Below, one piece after another: positions 52,184-61,557 of a stretch of DNA of 64,000 nt. The notes under the pieces were generated by a model that saw nothing but the letters and a program-made list of their open reading frames with translations, did not search any database and had not been told where the DNA came from. Every line of letters begins with the position of its first letter. Positions within the stretch are counted from its first letter, which is position 1. The stretch is taken from the NCBI GenBank assembly GCA_964448135.1, contig CAYUVH010000016.1, positions 1 to 64,000 on the forward strand, written 5' to 3'. The position numbers and the translations under genes are program-made. The DNA comes from CAYUVH01 sp964448135 (lineage in GTDB: Bacteria > Verrucomicrobiota > Verrucomicrobiia > Limisphaerales > UBA8199).

Positions 52184-53506
52184 CTATTTTTGCAAAAACT
52201 TCACCACTGCTTCCGTGCGGGTATGCACGTGGAGTTTTTCGAAGATGCTTTTCACGTGGCCGTGGACGGTCCAGATGCTGATGCCCAGTTTGTCGGCGAT
52301 TTCTTTCGCCAGGTCGCCTTTCGCCAGCAGGGCGAGGATTTCGTGTTCGCGCGGGGTAAGCTTCGCCACGTCCAGGGCCGTCGGTCCCGTGGACATCGCC
52401 GAAACGAGCCGCTGGAAATACTCCCGGATTTTCACGGCGATCATCTCCCGCGTCACCGGTCCGGCGGCGTCCGCGATGGGCTCAAACAGCCGATGGTTGG
52501 GCGTTCTTTTCAACATGTAACCCGCGGCCCCGCCGGGCGTGGATTTGAAGAGTTGGTCGCTGTCTTCGAAGACCGAGTACAGCAGCCCCACCGTGCCCGG
52601 TTTTGCTTTTTGCATCTCGGCGAGACAGTTGCTCCCCGGTTGGTCGGGCAGTTCATAATTCATGAGCACCAGGTCCACTTTGCGCCGGAGGATTTCGCGC
52701 AGCGCCTCGGCGTGATGCGCGTACGCGGCCACACAGTTGAAACCCGCGACATTGTTCACGGCGGTCCGCAGGGCCAGACGGATGCTGGTATCGGGCTCGA
52801 CTAACATGATGGCTCTGGCGTTCGGCGGCACGTCTTTCAATCCGGCAACGTTTTCGGATTTGCCATTCACCACGGTATGAATCGTCGTGTAGGTCCAGGC
52901 GAGCGGATCTTCGAGCCAGCGGAACGCGAGCGTCAATTCGCGGACGAAGTTTTGGTTCGCCACCGCCCAGCCCTGGCTCGTGATCGAGTGGTGAATCTTC
53001 ATTGCCAGGGCGGCGGCCCTGGCTTCGTCGTTGGTGCGCAGGGGAAAATACCGGCTGATGCCGGAGTATTCGATTCTCGCCGACAATTCGGGTTCGGCGG
53101 CGGGATGTTTTTCCGGGTGACGACGATGGATCAGCCGGCGCTTCCAATGGTGCTCGCTGAACTCCTCCGGGGCCGGCGGCGCCGTGGGCAATTCCGGTTG
53201 GAACCCCACCTTCGCCCGCCGCTGGCTGACCGCCTCCCAACCCTGCGTGTTGAGGGCCTGGAAAATCTGGCAGGCCTCCGCCGCCGCCTTGGCGCGGTCG
53301 CTCGATGAGAGCGAAAAGGTTTTGCGCTTTCCGAAGAGCTGCATTTTTACCGACCAACTGTTCACCGCGCGGGTCTGCCCCTTGTAAGTGAAAGTGTTTT
53401 TGAAGAGCCGTTGCTGCCAATAGGCGGCCTCCATTTTGGTGGCGGACGCGCTGACTTCCCGGGCGGAATTTTTCGTCGCGGCTGGTCTTGGACGTTTCTT
53501 GAACAC
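52184..53506 (-). CDS. Atypical regulator: two integrase-like DNA-binding modules, pseudo-receiver, LuxR HTH
   Basis: This 440-residue cytoplasmic protein has two tandem units at about 29-92 and 121-184 (YWQQRLFKNTFTYKGQ...AACQIFQALNTQGW plan; WKRRLIHRRH...AMKIHHSITSQGW) which look like the AP2/integrase arm-binding fold. A receiver domain follows at about 232-350, in which the phospho-acceptor is Asn283 (LVLMNYELPDQPG) while Lys333 is kept (GYMLKRT). A LuxR HTH is at 383-440 (LTPREHEILALLAKGDLAKEI). Asn cannot be phosphorylated in the normal way, so control must act otherwise. The HTH ends in EAVVKFLQK like the 33172 regulator. It diverges from the PEP-CTERM gene and may control it. Confidence 0.8.
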   Translation of the reverse strand: MFKKRPRPAATKNSAREVSASATKMEAAYWQQRLFKNTFTYKGQTRAVNSWSVKMQLFGKRKTFSLSSSDRAKAAAEACQIFQALNTQGWEAVSQRRAKVGFQPELPTAPPAPEEFSEHHWKRRLIHRRHPEKHPAAEPELSARIEYSGISRYFPLRTNDEARAAALAMKIHHSITSQGWAVANQNFVRELTLAFRWLEDPLAWTYTTIHTVVNGKSENVAGLKDVPPNARAIMLVEPDTSIRLALRTAVNNVAGFNCVAAYAHHAEALREILRRKVDLVLMNYELPDQPGSNCLAEMQKAKPGTVGLLYSVFEDSDQLFKSTPGGAAGYMLKRTPNHRLFEPIADAAGPVTREMIAVKIREYFQRLVSAMSTGPTALDVAKLTPREHEILALLAKGDLAKEIADKLGISIWTVHGHVKSIFEKLHVHTRTEAVVKFLQK

Positions 53507-53741
53507 ATTGGTTTTGTAAACCGCTTTTTCGTCCGTTTCAAGTCCCGCAGTCGAAAAGACTTACAAAATCCGGCTTCTAGCTCTTCCCACCAGGGTTCCG
53601 GGGGCGGGCAGACGCTCAGTAGTTCCCCTAAAACAGGGTATGGAACGACGCCCCGGGATGTTTAGACTGGCAACCAGTAATCCTGATAACGGCCTGGCGC
53701 GCGGCGTCGGCCCCTGAGCTAACCAACCAACTGGGTCTGTT

Positions 53742-54620
53742 ATGAAATTGTGTCAAACACGGGCGGGGAAGTTCCATCATTTGGTCGTCATGGGAGGGGT
53801 GGGCCTCTGCCTGGCGACGTTGAGTGCCAAAGCGGCGACGTACGAGTGGACGTTCAATAGCGGTGACCTGTCCACCAGCCTCGGCAATGGCACCATGGCC
53901 TACGCCGACGGCCAGACCGCCACGCTGAGCTCCTTTGGCACGACGGGTGGAGGCATTCCCAACATCGGCGGCCAAAGCGCCTCCTTCCTGCATGTGCCCT
54001 CCATGCCCAATATCGGCAACGGCTATCTCCTCACTTTCAACGACACCGGCCCCAACGGCGGTGGCGCTTATGTGAACCAATACACGCTGATTTACGATTT
54101 ATACTGGCCCAGCCCTCCAAACTGGACCGCGCTGTTCAACACGAACCCCAACAATCCCCCCAACAACGACGCCGACTTCTACATTGCGTCCGATAGTTCG
54201 ATCGGTATCGGGACGGTGTATTCCAGCGCGGGCGCGATTGCTTCCGGCACTTGGTATCGAATCGCGTTTGTGATGGATGGCTCGGCCGGCACCATGACCT
54301 ATTACATCAACGGCACCCAGGTCGCGACCGGCAGCCAGAGCGGCTCGGGTCTGGATGATCGCTGGTCGCTGCTCTCGAATGCCGATCCCGGCGCCGACCT
54401 GCTGCTCTTCAACGAAGGCGACACCAGCGGCAATTACACCCATGAGCTGTATCTCAACAGCGTGGCTTTTGCCGACACCAACATGACGAGCGCGGAAATC
54501 GGCGCTTTGGGCGGACCTTCCGCCTACGGAATCTTTGTCGTGCCCGAACCAACCGTGCTGGGCCTGGCCGGCCTCGGCGCCCTCGTCCTTTGCCTGCGCT
54601 GCAAGGTCAAAAAAGCATAG
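53742..54620 (+). CDS. PEP-CTERM-anchored LamG-like protein
   Basis: This 292-residue exported protein has a signal peptide (HHLVVMGGVGLCLATLSAKA) and then one LamG/concanavalin-like domain over about residues 32-262 (YEWTFNSGDLSTSLGNG, NTYWRI-like TWYRIAFVMDGSAG, LLFNEGDTSGNYTHE). It ends in a PEP-CTERM tail: VPEPTVLGLAGLGALVL, a hydrophobic helix and KVKKA. This tail would be processed by an exosortase, linking the protein to the cell surface or exopolysaccharide; no exosortase gene is in the window. The domain is repeated in 49826 and 56026. It is divergent from the atypical regulator. Confidence 0.88.
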   Translation: MKLCQTRAGKFHHLVVMGGVGLCLATLSAKAATYEWTFNSGDLSTSLGNGTMAYADGQTATLSSFGTTGGGIPNIGGQSASFLHVPSMPNIGNGYLLTFNDTGPNGGGAYVNQYTLIYDLYWPSPPNWTALFNTNPNNPPNNDADFYIASDSSIGIGTVYSSAGAIASGTWYRIAFVMDGSAGTMTYYINGTQVATGSQSGSGLDDRWSLLSNADPGADLLLFNEGDTSGNYTHELYLNSVAFADTNMTSAEIGALGGPSAYGIFVVPEPTVLGLAGLGALVLCLRCKVKKA

Positions 54621-54640
54621 ACCACGACGACATAATCTCG

Positions 54641-54686
54641 ACAGCCGTGCGGGCCCGCTTGCAAATGGACGCACGGCTGTTTTGTT
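54641..54686 (+). terminator. Terminator after PEP-CTERM gene
   Basis: Arms ACAGCCGTGCG (54641-54651) and CGCACGGCTGT (54670-54680), perfect 11-bp stem, followed by TTTTGTT. It lies 20 bases after the stop. Confidence 0.7.
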
Positions 54687-54791
54687 GATAAAGCGCCTCC
54701 GCGCACCCCCAGAACATGGTACTTGTTCCCGCGAAGACCGGTGTTAGTTTGCCATACTAGAACGACTCAACGACTTTCGAACGCCGGGGAC

Positions 54792-55550
54792 ATGACTGCA
54801 ACGCGAAACCAGTGCCACAAGGGCTTCACGCTCATCGAATTGCTGGTGGTCATCTCCATCATCGCCATCCTGGCCGCGATGATCCTGCCGGCGCTCGCCC
54901 GGGCGAAGGAGCGGGCCAAGCGGATTTCCTGCCTGAACAACGTCAAACAGCTCGCCCTGGGCAGCATTCTGTATTCGGACGACGCCGCCGGGCTTTATGC
55001 CCCGACGAAAGACCCTTCCGACGACGACCAGACCTGGCTTTACAAAAATTACGTGGGCAGTCTCGGCACCTTTGTTTGCCCGAGCACGCAAAACTTCATT
55101 CGGGATAGCTGGTTGCCCAATCCGCCGCCTTCCGGGCCCATGGTCCTGCGCGACCTGCTCAAGTATGCGGGCAACAAAACGGCCATTCCCGGTTCCAGCT
55201 ACGAGCTGTTTGCCTGGTGGGGTGACCAGGGCAAACCCACTCCGATTCCGGCCGCTAAGACCCAGGCGAACGTCCTTTCCTGGAAATACCAATTCGTCTC
55301 CAGCTTCCCCTGCAACTCCGGATTCCTCGGCCAGCTCGCCGGTGCCTCGCGCGCGTGCCTGTTTCTGGATGGCGACTCCGGCTATCTGGGCACGCGCACC
55401 GATGTGAGCAACTTTCCGGATCCGATCGACAACCATGGCGCCGACGGCAGCAATATTTCCTTCTGCGACGGCCATGCCGAATTTATCTGGGCGAAGCCGG
55501 ACACCAAGTATATCACCGCCATTTATCTCGGAACCGATGCGGATCCTTGA
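54792..55550 (+). CDS. Pseudopilin (large type)
   Basis: This 252-residue protein has the prepilin site G|FTLIELLVVISIIAILAAM with Glu at +5 and the following PALARAKERAKRISCLNN segment. The mature part contains DNHGADGSNISFCDGHAEFIW near residue 225, the H-x9-DG-like end of the family. The start at 54792 follows a GGGGA box by two to five bases. It lies upstream of the zinc-ribbon lipoprotein (gap 23 bases) and after the PEP-CTERM gene and its terminator. Pilus-like export of the surrounding LamG proteins is possible. Confidence 0.88.
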   Translation: MTATRNQCHKGFTLIELLVVISIIAILAAMILPALARAKERAKRISCLNNVKQLALGSILYSDDAAGLYAPTKDPSDDDQTWLYKNYVGSLGTFVCPSTQNFIRDSWLPNPPPSGPMVLRDLLKYAGNKTAIPGSSYELFAWWGDQGKPTPIPAAKTQANVLSWKYQFVSSFPCNSGFLGQLAGASRACLFLDGDSGYLGTRTDVSNFPDPIDNHGADGSNISFCDGHAEFIWAKPDTKYITAIYLGTDADP

Positions 55551-55573
55551 GCGGGGCATTTAAGAATTCTGAC

Positions 55574-55984
55574 ATGGGCAAGAGCAGCGGCAATCGTGGT
55601 TATGGGTCGGGGAAGTGGTTTGGCGCATTGCCGGCACTCGCCGGATTCCTGCTGCTGGCAGCGGGCTGCGGCAAGCAGACCAGCATGGAGTCGGTGGATA
55701 GCGACGCCAACGGTTACCTGTGCCAGAAATGCAATGCCAAGGTTTACACGCCCCGAAAAGTGTTCTTGGAAAAATGTCCCAAATGCAGCGCGGATGCCCT
55801 GGCCGACGTGGTCGGCTACTTCTGCGTCAAGGACCAGCACCTCACCCTGCGCCCAAAAATCTCCGGTCCCGCCGGTGCGGCCGTTTGTGAGAAGTGCCAG
55901 ACGCCGTTAAAGAGCGCAATGGTCTCTCCCCGCGAAAAAGACCTGCAAGCCTGGGGAGCCGAGAAGACAACCGCCACAAAATAA
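55574..55984 (+). CDS. Lipoprotein with zinc-ribbon motifs
   Basis: This 136-residue protein begins with a lipobox (LLLAAGC, Cys at about residue 32), so it should be anchored to a membrane by a lipid. The mature part has CQKC and CPKC pairs (zinc ribbon) and a later CEKC pair with a lone FCVKDQH Cys, so one or two metals may be bound. It lies between the pseudopilin (23-base gap) and the LamG protein (41-base gap), all in one direction. A role as surface assembly factor or redox chaperone is guesswork. Confidence 0.7.
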   Translation: MGKSSGNRGYGSGKWFGALPALAGFLLLAAGCGKQTSMESVDSDANGYLCQKCNAKVYTPRKVFLEKCPKCSADALADVVGYFCVKDQHLTLRPKISGPAGAAVCEKCQTPLKSAMVSPREKDLQAWGAEKTTATK

Positions 55985-56025
55985 ACCTCACCGTACCCCG
56001 ATTTAGCCTTAACCCCCAACCCAAC

Positions 56026-57984
56026 ATGAAAACCCCATCGCTCCCCAAATACCTGTCCACCTGCGTGACGGCTGCCCTGCTGGCGTTCGCGACCAGCGCG
56101 ACGGCTGACACCGTGCTGACCTTCGATACCATTGCGCCGCCGCAGTTCCACAACTCGGCCATTCCGCAGAGCTTCGCCGACTTCGCTTCAAGCTCCAGTT
56201 CCGGAATCTCCGTGTCCGGCATCGGCACGCCGGACATCGATGTGTCCTGGGCGGCGACGAACAACCCGGCGAATGCCAACTCTCCTTCCCAGCGGTGGGA
56301 TTACTACAGCATCGGCGGGAGCGAGGATTTTTGGCGGCTCGCGCAGTTGAACCAATCCCGCGTCGGCGACTACCACGAAATCAGGTTCACGCCGGTCAAT
56401 GGCAACAAGGCCGTCATCAAATCCTTCGCTTTCCAGGGCTACTACCCGATCATCCTGAACCCCACCAACAGCCTGTATTACCAGGAGTGGTTCACCTATC
56501 GCTGGGAAGTGTTGGATACAAATCTGACCTCCCTGGCCGGCACCGTTTACGCCTTCGGTTCGAACTCCAACAAGGACCACGTGGTGAACGTCAACTACAC
56601 CGGCACCGCCAACCAGCCGTTGATTCTGCGCCTGACGCGCCTCGCTTCGACCCTGGGCGGCGCCGGCGCCACCACGAACGATCCGGTCCGGCTCGAGGGC
56701 GATCCGGCTGACATCGGTATTGACGACATCACTTTCAGCGAAGAAACCAGCAACCCGAATCCGGTCGCGAGTGTTTCGTCCACCGCCAATGGGGAAACCA
56801 ATTCGCTGCCGCAGTTCTACTACCGGGCCACGATCCTGGACGGCTTTTCCACGCAGATCGCCACCAATACGATCAAGCTTACCCTGGACGGAAATCCGCT
56901 GACTCCGACAATTGGAAAGACCGGCCTCGTGACCACCGTGAGCTTTTCCGCCGGTGGCCTGATCCGCAGTGGTTCCACCCACAATTACGCGCTGGTCTAT
57001 AAGGACAATGCGGGTTCCCCGGCCAGCTACACCAACCAGACCACTTTCACGGTTCAAAATTACACCGGTTACGAATGGCGTTTCCTCAACGGCGATCTCG
57101 GCACCTCGCTGGGGAACGGCACCATGGCCTACGCCAATGGCGACGGGGGCACGACGTTCGGCACCACGGACGGCGGCACCGTCCCGCACATCAATGGCAC
57201 GCCGGCCAAATACATGCATGTGCCGGGCTTCACCGATGACACGCTGGGTTACTGGCTGACTTTTGCCGACAGTCCTCCGAATGTCGGCACGGCGTCCTAT
57301 CTGAATCGGTGGACGCTGATCTTCGACTTCCTGATGCCGAACCTGACGGCCGAAAACTCGCCGGATTACCTTGTCCCGTTCTTCAATACGGATCCTTACA
57401 ACCTGAGCGACGCGGATTTTTATCTGACCAGCGCGGGAGAGCTGGGCATCGGCGGCGGAGGTTACACGAGCCCCGGCGTGATCTCGGCGAACACGTGGTA
57501 TCGCGTTGCCTTTGTCGCAGACCTGGCTGCCAACACCCTGACATACTATGTGAACGGTACCAGCGTAAAAACCAGGTCTGCCGACGGCCTGGGTGGCACT
57601 TGGTCGCTTTATTCCAACCAGGACGGCATCCCTTCACTGCTGTTGTTCAACGAAGGCGATGGCTCGGGAATTTACACGCACAATCTCTATCTCAGCAGCG
57701 TAGCCTTCAGCGATCGCGTCCTGGGAGCTGCCGAACTCTCCGCCCTTGGCGCGCCGAAGGCCAGCGGCATTCTCGCGCCGAGTTTTGCGCCGAAGCCGAC
57801 GCTGACCGCCGGTTCTGCCGGAGGCAGCGCCGTCGTTTCCTGGCCCACCAACTACGTGGGCTATTCACTCGAGCAGTCGGATACCGTTACGTCACCGCAG
57901 TGGAAACCCGTTGCGGGCATTACGAACAATTCGGTAACGCTCACCCCGGGTAGTACCCAAAAATTCTTCCGGCTCGTGCAATAG
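56026..57984 (+). CDS. Secreted LamG-like protein
   Basis: This 652-residue protein starts with a signal peptide (LSTCVTAALLAFATSATA). Residues about 28-260 form a beta-rich domain with an ADIGIDDITFSE end. A second Ig-like part follows at about 262-345. The LamG-like domain shared with 49826 and 53742 is at about 350-580 (YEWRFLNGDLGTSLGNG, NTWYRVAFVADLAA, LLLFNEGDGSG). The C-terminal module ends in KFFRLVQ. No PEP-CTERM tail is present, unlike in 53742. It probably binds carbohydrate and is the third gene of an operon that begins with the pseudopilin. Confidence 0.85.
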   Translation: MKTPSLPKYLSTCVTAALLAFATSATADTVLTFDTIAPPQFHNSAIPQSFADFASSSSSGISVSGIGTPDIDVSWAATNNPANANSPSQRWDYYSIGGSEDFWRLAQLNQSRVGDYHEIRFTPVNGNKAVIKSFAFQGYYPIILNPTNSLYYQEWFTYRWEVLDTNLTSLAGTVYAFGSNSNKDHVVNVNYTGTANQPLILRLTRLASTLGGAGATTNDPVRLEGDPADIGIDDITFSEETSNPNPVASVSSTANGETNSLPQFYYRATILDGFSTQIATNTIKLTLDGNPLTPTIGKTGLVTTVSFSAGGLIRSGSTHNYALVYKDNAGSPASYTNQTTFTVQNYTGYEWRFLNGDLGTSLGNGTMAYANGDGGTTFGTTDGGTVPHINGTPAKYMHVPGFTDDTLGYWLTFADSPPNVGTASYLNRWTLIFDFLMPNLTAENSPDYLVPFFNTDPYNLSDADFYLTSAGELGIGGGGYTSPGVISANTWYRVAFVADLAANTLTYYVNGTSVKTRSADGLGGTWSLYSNQDGIPSLLLFNEGDGSGIYTHNLYLSSVAFSDRVLGAAELSALGAPKASGILAPSFAPKPTLTAGSAGGSAVVSWPTNYVGYSLEQSDTVTSPQWKPVAGITNNSVTLTPGSTQKFFRLVQ

Positions 57985-58048
57985 CCGGTTTCGTAAAACC
58001 ACGGCGGCGGCGCCTCGCCTGTCGCCGCCGGCGCAAATCGTTTCTTCG

Positions 58049-58086
58049 TGAACGGCAGCGGCTGACTCCGCTGCCGTTCATTTTTG
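58049..58086 (+). terminator. Strong terminator after LamG protein
   Basis: A perfect 12-bp stem GAACGGCAGCGG / CCGCTGCCGTTC (13 bp including the flanking T-A pair) with a six-base loop, followed by TTTTT. It ends the pseudopilin-lipoprotein-LamG operon. Confidence 0.85.
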
Positions 58087-58581
58087 TGGCGCGCCGCCCG
58101 CCCGGATCCCCGGTTTGGGGCGCTTCCGTAACCGCGGCGGCCAGACCGATTTTGCCAATAAATCCACCCGTTTTGCCATTGCGTCCATTGTCATTGTTCC
58201 GTGGATGGGCATCCCTTAGAGATACGGCGAAATCGCGCGCCGGATTTTTCGTGAAGGCTTTTTCCCGCCCGAAGAGCCCATCCTCCGGCCCTCCCGGGAA
58301 GACTCGTTACCCGGCCGGTTTACCGGTATGATCGAAGCCATGCGAATGAACACGGTGGCCCTGCAACAAGTCATGGGCGGCAGCCCCTGCCAGATTCCGG
58401 GAGTGCTCTATTCCGGCCAGCAAACGCAAGTGGGCGGCGAGGACGGGGTCGAATTGGTCATGCCACAGGCGATGGAAAAAGCGGCTGACGAACATTATTT
58501 CTCGCGCCGCTTCAAGGCTAGGACCTCCGCTTCACCCATCCCATGGCGCACACGCTTTCAACGCAAGTCCACCTGAGTCAT
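58087..58581. other. Gene-free interval before GH106
   Basis: About 495 bases. A frame of 82 codons at 58328-58576 is open but reads unnatural sequence and overlaps a similar frame on the other strand. I see no RNA structure. The GH106 promoter should be here but was not located. Confidence 0.45.
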
Positions 58582-61446
58582 ATGACGAATCGCTTTCTGG
58601 CCGTCCTGGCGCTGATTGTTTTGACTTGGGGAAGCCTCTGTGCGGCGGCTTCCATCGAGGACGACTGGCAGAATCCACCGACGGACGCGCGGCTGCGGGC
58701 CTACTGGTGGTGGTTGAACGGGAACGTGACGGAGGAAGCCATCACGCGCGACCTCGAGGAGATGAAGGCAAAGGGATTCGGCGGCGCGTTGATTTGTGAC
58801 GCCGACGGCTCGGCCCAGGATAACAATGCTCCCGCGCCGCACGGACCGACATTCCTGTCGCCCGAGTGGCTCAAATTGTATCGCCATGCCTTGCGTGAGG
58901 CGGAGCGCTTGGGACTGGAGATGAGCCTGAACATCCAGAGCGGTTGGAACCTGGGCGGCCCGATGGTGACGCGTGAAGACGCGCCGAAGCAATTGAGCTG
59001 GACGGAAAGCCAAATCACTGGAGGAAAGCGGGTACAGGTCCAGCTCGAAAAACCCTTGGGCACGAATGGGTTCAGTCCGACGTTGTTTGTGCTCGCGTAT
59101 CCCGCGCCAAAGAATTTGCCGGCGAATCGAAAGCCTTTGACCAACCTCCCGCAAAAGACCTTGCGGAAGGCGTTGACGCCCAGCTCCGCGCCGTCTTCGC
59201 AGCCGCTGTTTGACGAAATTCCCGGCACCCCCGGCGAGGAAGACATGCACGCGAAGGATGTTCTCGATATCACAAAACACATGAGCGCGGACGGCTTGCT
59301 GGACTGGGACTGTCCGCCCGGCGACTGGAAGGTGTTGCGCATCGGCTACGCGTTGAATGATCACTGCAGGGTTTCGACGTGCAGCGACGGCTGGGATGGC
59401 TACGCGATCGATCCGTTCGATGCCGCGGCTTTCAAGCGTTACTGGAACGCGGTGGTGGAACCGCTGATTGCGGAAGCCGGTCCCGCTGCGGGCAAGACGC
59501 TCAAGTATTTGCACACGGACAGTTGGGAGGTGGAAGTCGCCAACTGGACCCCGACGTTGCGCGAGGAATTCACGCGGCGGCGCGGCTATGACCCGCTGCC
59601 GTGGCTGCCGGTGATCGCGGGAAAAATCGTGAACAGCCGCGAGGAGAGCAACCGCTTCCTGAACGACTACCGCCGCACGATGGGCGACCTGGCCATTGAT
59701 AATCACTACAAACTTTTCAAGGCAGGCGCGCACCAGCATGGGATGCTCATCCACCCGGAATCCGGCGGGCCGCACGCGGTGCCGATCGACGCGCAGCAAT
59801 GCCTTGGGTACGACGACGCGCCGATGAGCGAATTCTGGGCGATGTCCTGGCGGCATCGCGTCGGCGAAGCGGATCGTTTCTTCGTGAAACAACCCGCCAG
59901 CGCGGCCCATGTTTACGGCCACAAGCTGGCGCTGGCGGAGGGATTCACGACCATCGGCCCGCACTGGCAGGAGACGCTGTGGGACAATTTGAAGCCCACG
60001 TTCGATCACGCGGCGACAGAGGGCGTGAACCTGCTGGTCTGGCACGCGTTTGTTTGCTCGCCGAAATCGGAGGGCATGCCGGGGCAGCAATATTTCGCGG
60101 GTACCCATTTGAATCCCAACGTAACGTGGTGGAATAAATCGGAGCCGTTTTTCGCCTACATCAACCGCTGCCAGTCGTTGCTGCAACGCGGGCAGCCGGT
60201 AAGCGACATCGCCTATTACTATGGCGATCACGTGCCGAACTTCACGCAGTTGCGCAGCTCCGACCCGGCGAAAGTGGGAGCCGGTTACGATTACGATGTG
60301 CTGACCGAGGAAGCTCTGGTGAATCTGGCCCGGGTGGAAAACGGCCGGATCGTTTTATCGAACGGCGTGAGTTACCACGCACTGGTGCTGCCGCCGCGCG
60401 ACATGATCTCCATGAAGGTGCTGGCGAAACTGGCTGAGTTCGGCAAGGCCGGCGCCACGATCCTCGGTCCCCAACCATCGCGTGCGAGTTCGTTGAACAA
60501 TTATCCGGCCAACGATGCCGTGGTCGCCCGGATGGGAGCGGAATTGTGGAGCGGAAAGGCAGGGCAGGGCCGCTTCATTGCTGACAAAACGGCCCGGGAG
60601 GTGTTGCTCGCCGATGGCATGGCACCGGACTTCGAAGCCGCCGTCGGCGCGAGGCTGGACTACATTCACCGCCGCGACGGGGAAGCCGAAATCTATTTCG
60701 TCGCCAACCGCACGAATGACGCGCAAACGGCGCGCTGTGGGTTCCGGGTCGCTGGCAAGGCTCCGGAGCTGTGGAACCCCATGACCGGCGAACGGCGTTT
60801 TGCGTCCGCTTATGAGGAGCGGGACGGCCACACATTTGTGCCGCTGGATTTTGAGCCATACGGTTCGTGGTTTGTCGTCTTTCGTGAGCCGGCCGGCAGG
60901 CATCCCGCCACCCGCGGGAGCAATGCGGTGGCATGCAATTCGGTGTTGGAAATCAGTGGGGCCTGGGATGTGGATTTCGACCAGCACTGGGGCGGGCCCG
61001 GGCCGGTGAAGTTCGATCAACTCGTGAATTGGACCACGCGCGAAGAACCCGGCATCAAATACTACAGCGGCACCGCGGTTTATCGGAAGACGTTCGAGCA
61101 GCCGGCGGCAGCGATAAAGTCAGGGGAAAAGATCTACATCGACTTGGGGAATGTGCGCGAGATTGCCGAAGTGAAACTCAACGGCAAACCGTGTGGCATA
61201 ACCTGGGCGCCGCCCTTTCGCGTGGAGGTGACCGATGCCATCCAGGCTGGGAAGAACAATTTGGAAGTTGAGGTCGTCAATTTCTGGCCGAACCGGATTA
61301 TTGGCGACGCCAGCCTCCCTGCGAGTAAACGGCTCACGCGGACGAATATTCGCAAACTGACTTCAGAAACCAAATTGATGGACTCGGGCCTGCTCGGGCC
61401 GGTTACTGTGAAAACCTCCAAGGCGGGCTTGCGGCCACAGTTATGA
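58582..61446 (+). CDS. Glycoside hydrolase family 106-like (alpha-L-rhamnosidase)
   Basis: This 954-residue protein starts with a signal peptide (RFLAVLALIVLTWGSLCAA), which fixes the start at 58582. The N-terminal part has the GH106 signature AYWWWLNGNVTEEAITRDL and GFGGALICDADG. Catalytic-domain elements follow: SLNIQSGWNLGGP, HTDSWEVEVANWTP, and the HPESGG segment near 395. The C-terminal part contains a galactose-binding-like domain (YYSGTAVYRKTF, IYIDLGNVREIAEVKLNG). GH106 enzymes remove alpha-L-rhamnose from pectin side chains such as rhamnogalacturonan II. Its stop overlaps a signal-peptide remnant. The downstream oxidising pathway genes fit deoxysugar use. Confidence 0.9.
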   Translation: MTNRFLAVLALIVLTWGSLCAAASIEDDWQNPPTDARLRAYWWWLNGNVTEEAITRDLEEMKAKGFGGALICDADGSAQDNNAPAPHGPTFLSPEWLKLYRHALREAERLGLEMSLNIQSGWNLGGPMVTREDAPKQLSWTESQITGGKRVQVQLEKPLGTNGFSPTLFVLAYPAPKNLPANRKPLTNLPQKTLRKALTPSSAPSSQPLFDEIPGTPGEEDMHAKDVLDITKHMSADGLLDWDCPPGDWKVLRIGYALNDHCRVSTCSDGWDGYAIDPFDAAAFKRYWNAVVEPLIAEAGPAAGKTLKYLHTDSWEVEVANWTPTLREEFTRRRGYDPLPWLPVIAGKIVNSREESNRFLNDYRRTMGDLAIDNHYKLFKAGAHQHGMLIHPESGGPHAVPIDAQQCLGYDDAPMSEFWAMSWRHRVGEADRFFVKQPASAAHVYGHKLALAEGFTTIGPHWQETLWDNLKPTFDHAATEGVNLLVWHAFVCSPKSEGMPGQQYFAGTHLNPNVTWWNKSEPFFAYINRCQSLLQRGQPVSDIAYYYGDHVPNFTQLRSSDPAKVGAGYDYDVLTEEALVNLARVENGRIVLSNGVSYHALVLPPRDMISMKVLAKLAEFGKAGATILGPQPSRASSLNNYPANDAVVARMGAELWSGKAGQGRFIADKTAREVLLADGMAPDFEAAVGARLDYIHRRDGEAEIYFVANRTNDAQTARCGFRVAGKAPELWNPMTGERRFASAYEERDGHTFVPLDFEPYGSWFVVFREPAGRHPATRGSNAVACNSVLEISGAWDVDFDQHWGGPGPVKFDQLVNWTTREEPGIKYYSGTAVYRKTFEQPAAAIKSGEKIYIDLGNVREIAEVKLNGKPCGITWAPPFRVEVTDAIQAGKNNLEVEVVNFWPNRIIGDASLPASKRLTRTNIRKLTSETKLMDSGLLGPVTVKTSKAGLRPQL

Positions 61447-61487
61447 AGCTTGTCCGAATCATAACTGCTGTCTGCCTGGCGCTCTAA
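61443..61487 (+). pseudogene. Signal-peptide remnant coupled to GH106
   Basis: An ATG overlapping the GH106 stop (ATGA) opens a 14-codon frame MKLVRIITAVCLAL that ends in TAA. This is the beginning of an export signal without any protein behind it, so the gene that once followed has been deleted. Confidence 0.45.
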
Positions 61488-61557
61488 TCCGGTGGGAAAA
61501 CGAACTTGGTAGCGGCGTCCGGTTCGCCAGACCTGTAATCGCAGTCGCTCACGAATT

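Noticed and set aside
58328..58576. 82-codon open frame before GH106
   Set aside because: Composition is unnatural, there is no ribosome binding site, and an equally good frame lies on the other strand. No domain is seen.
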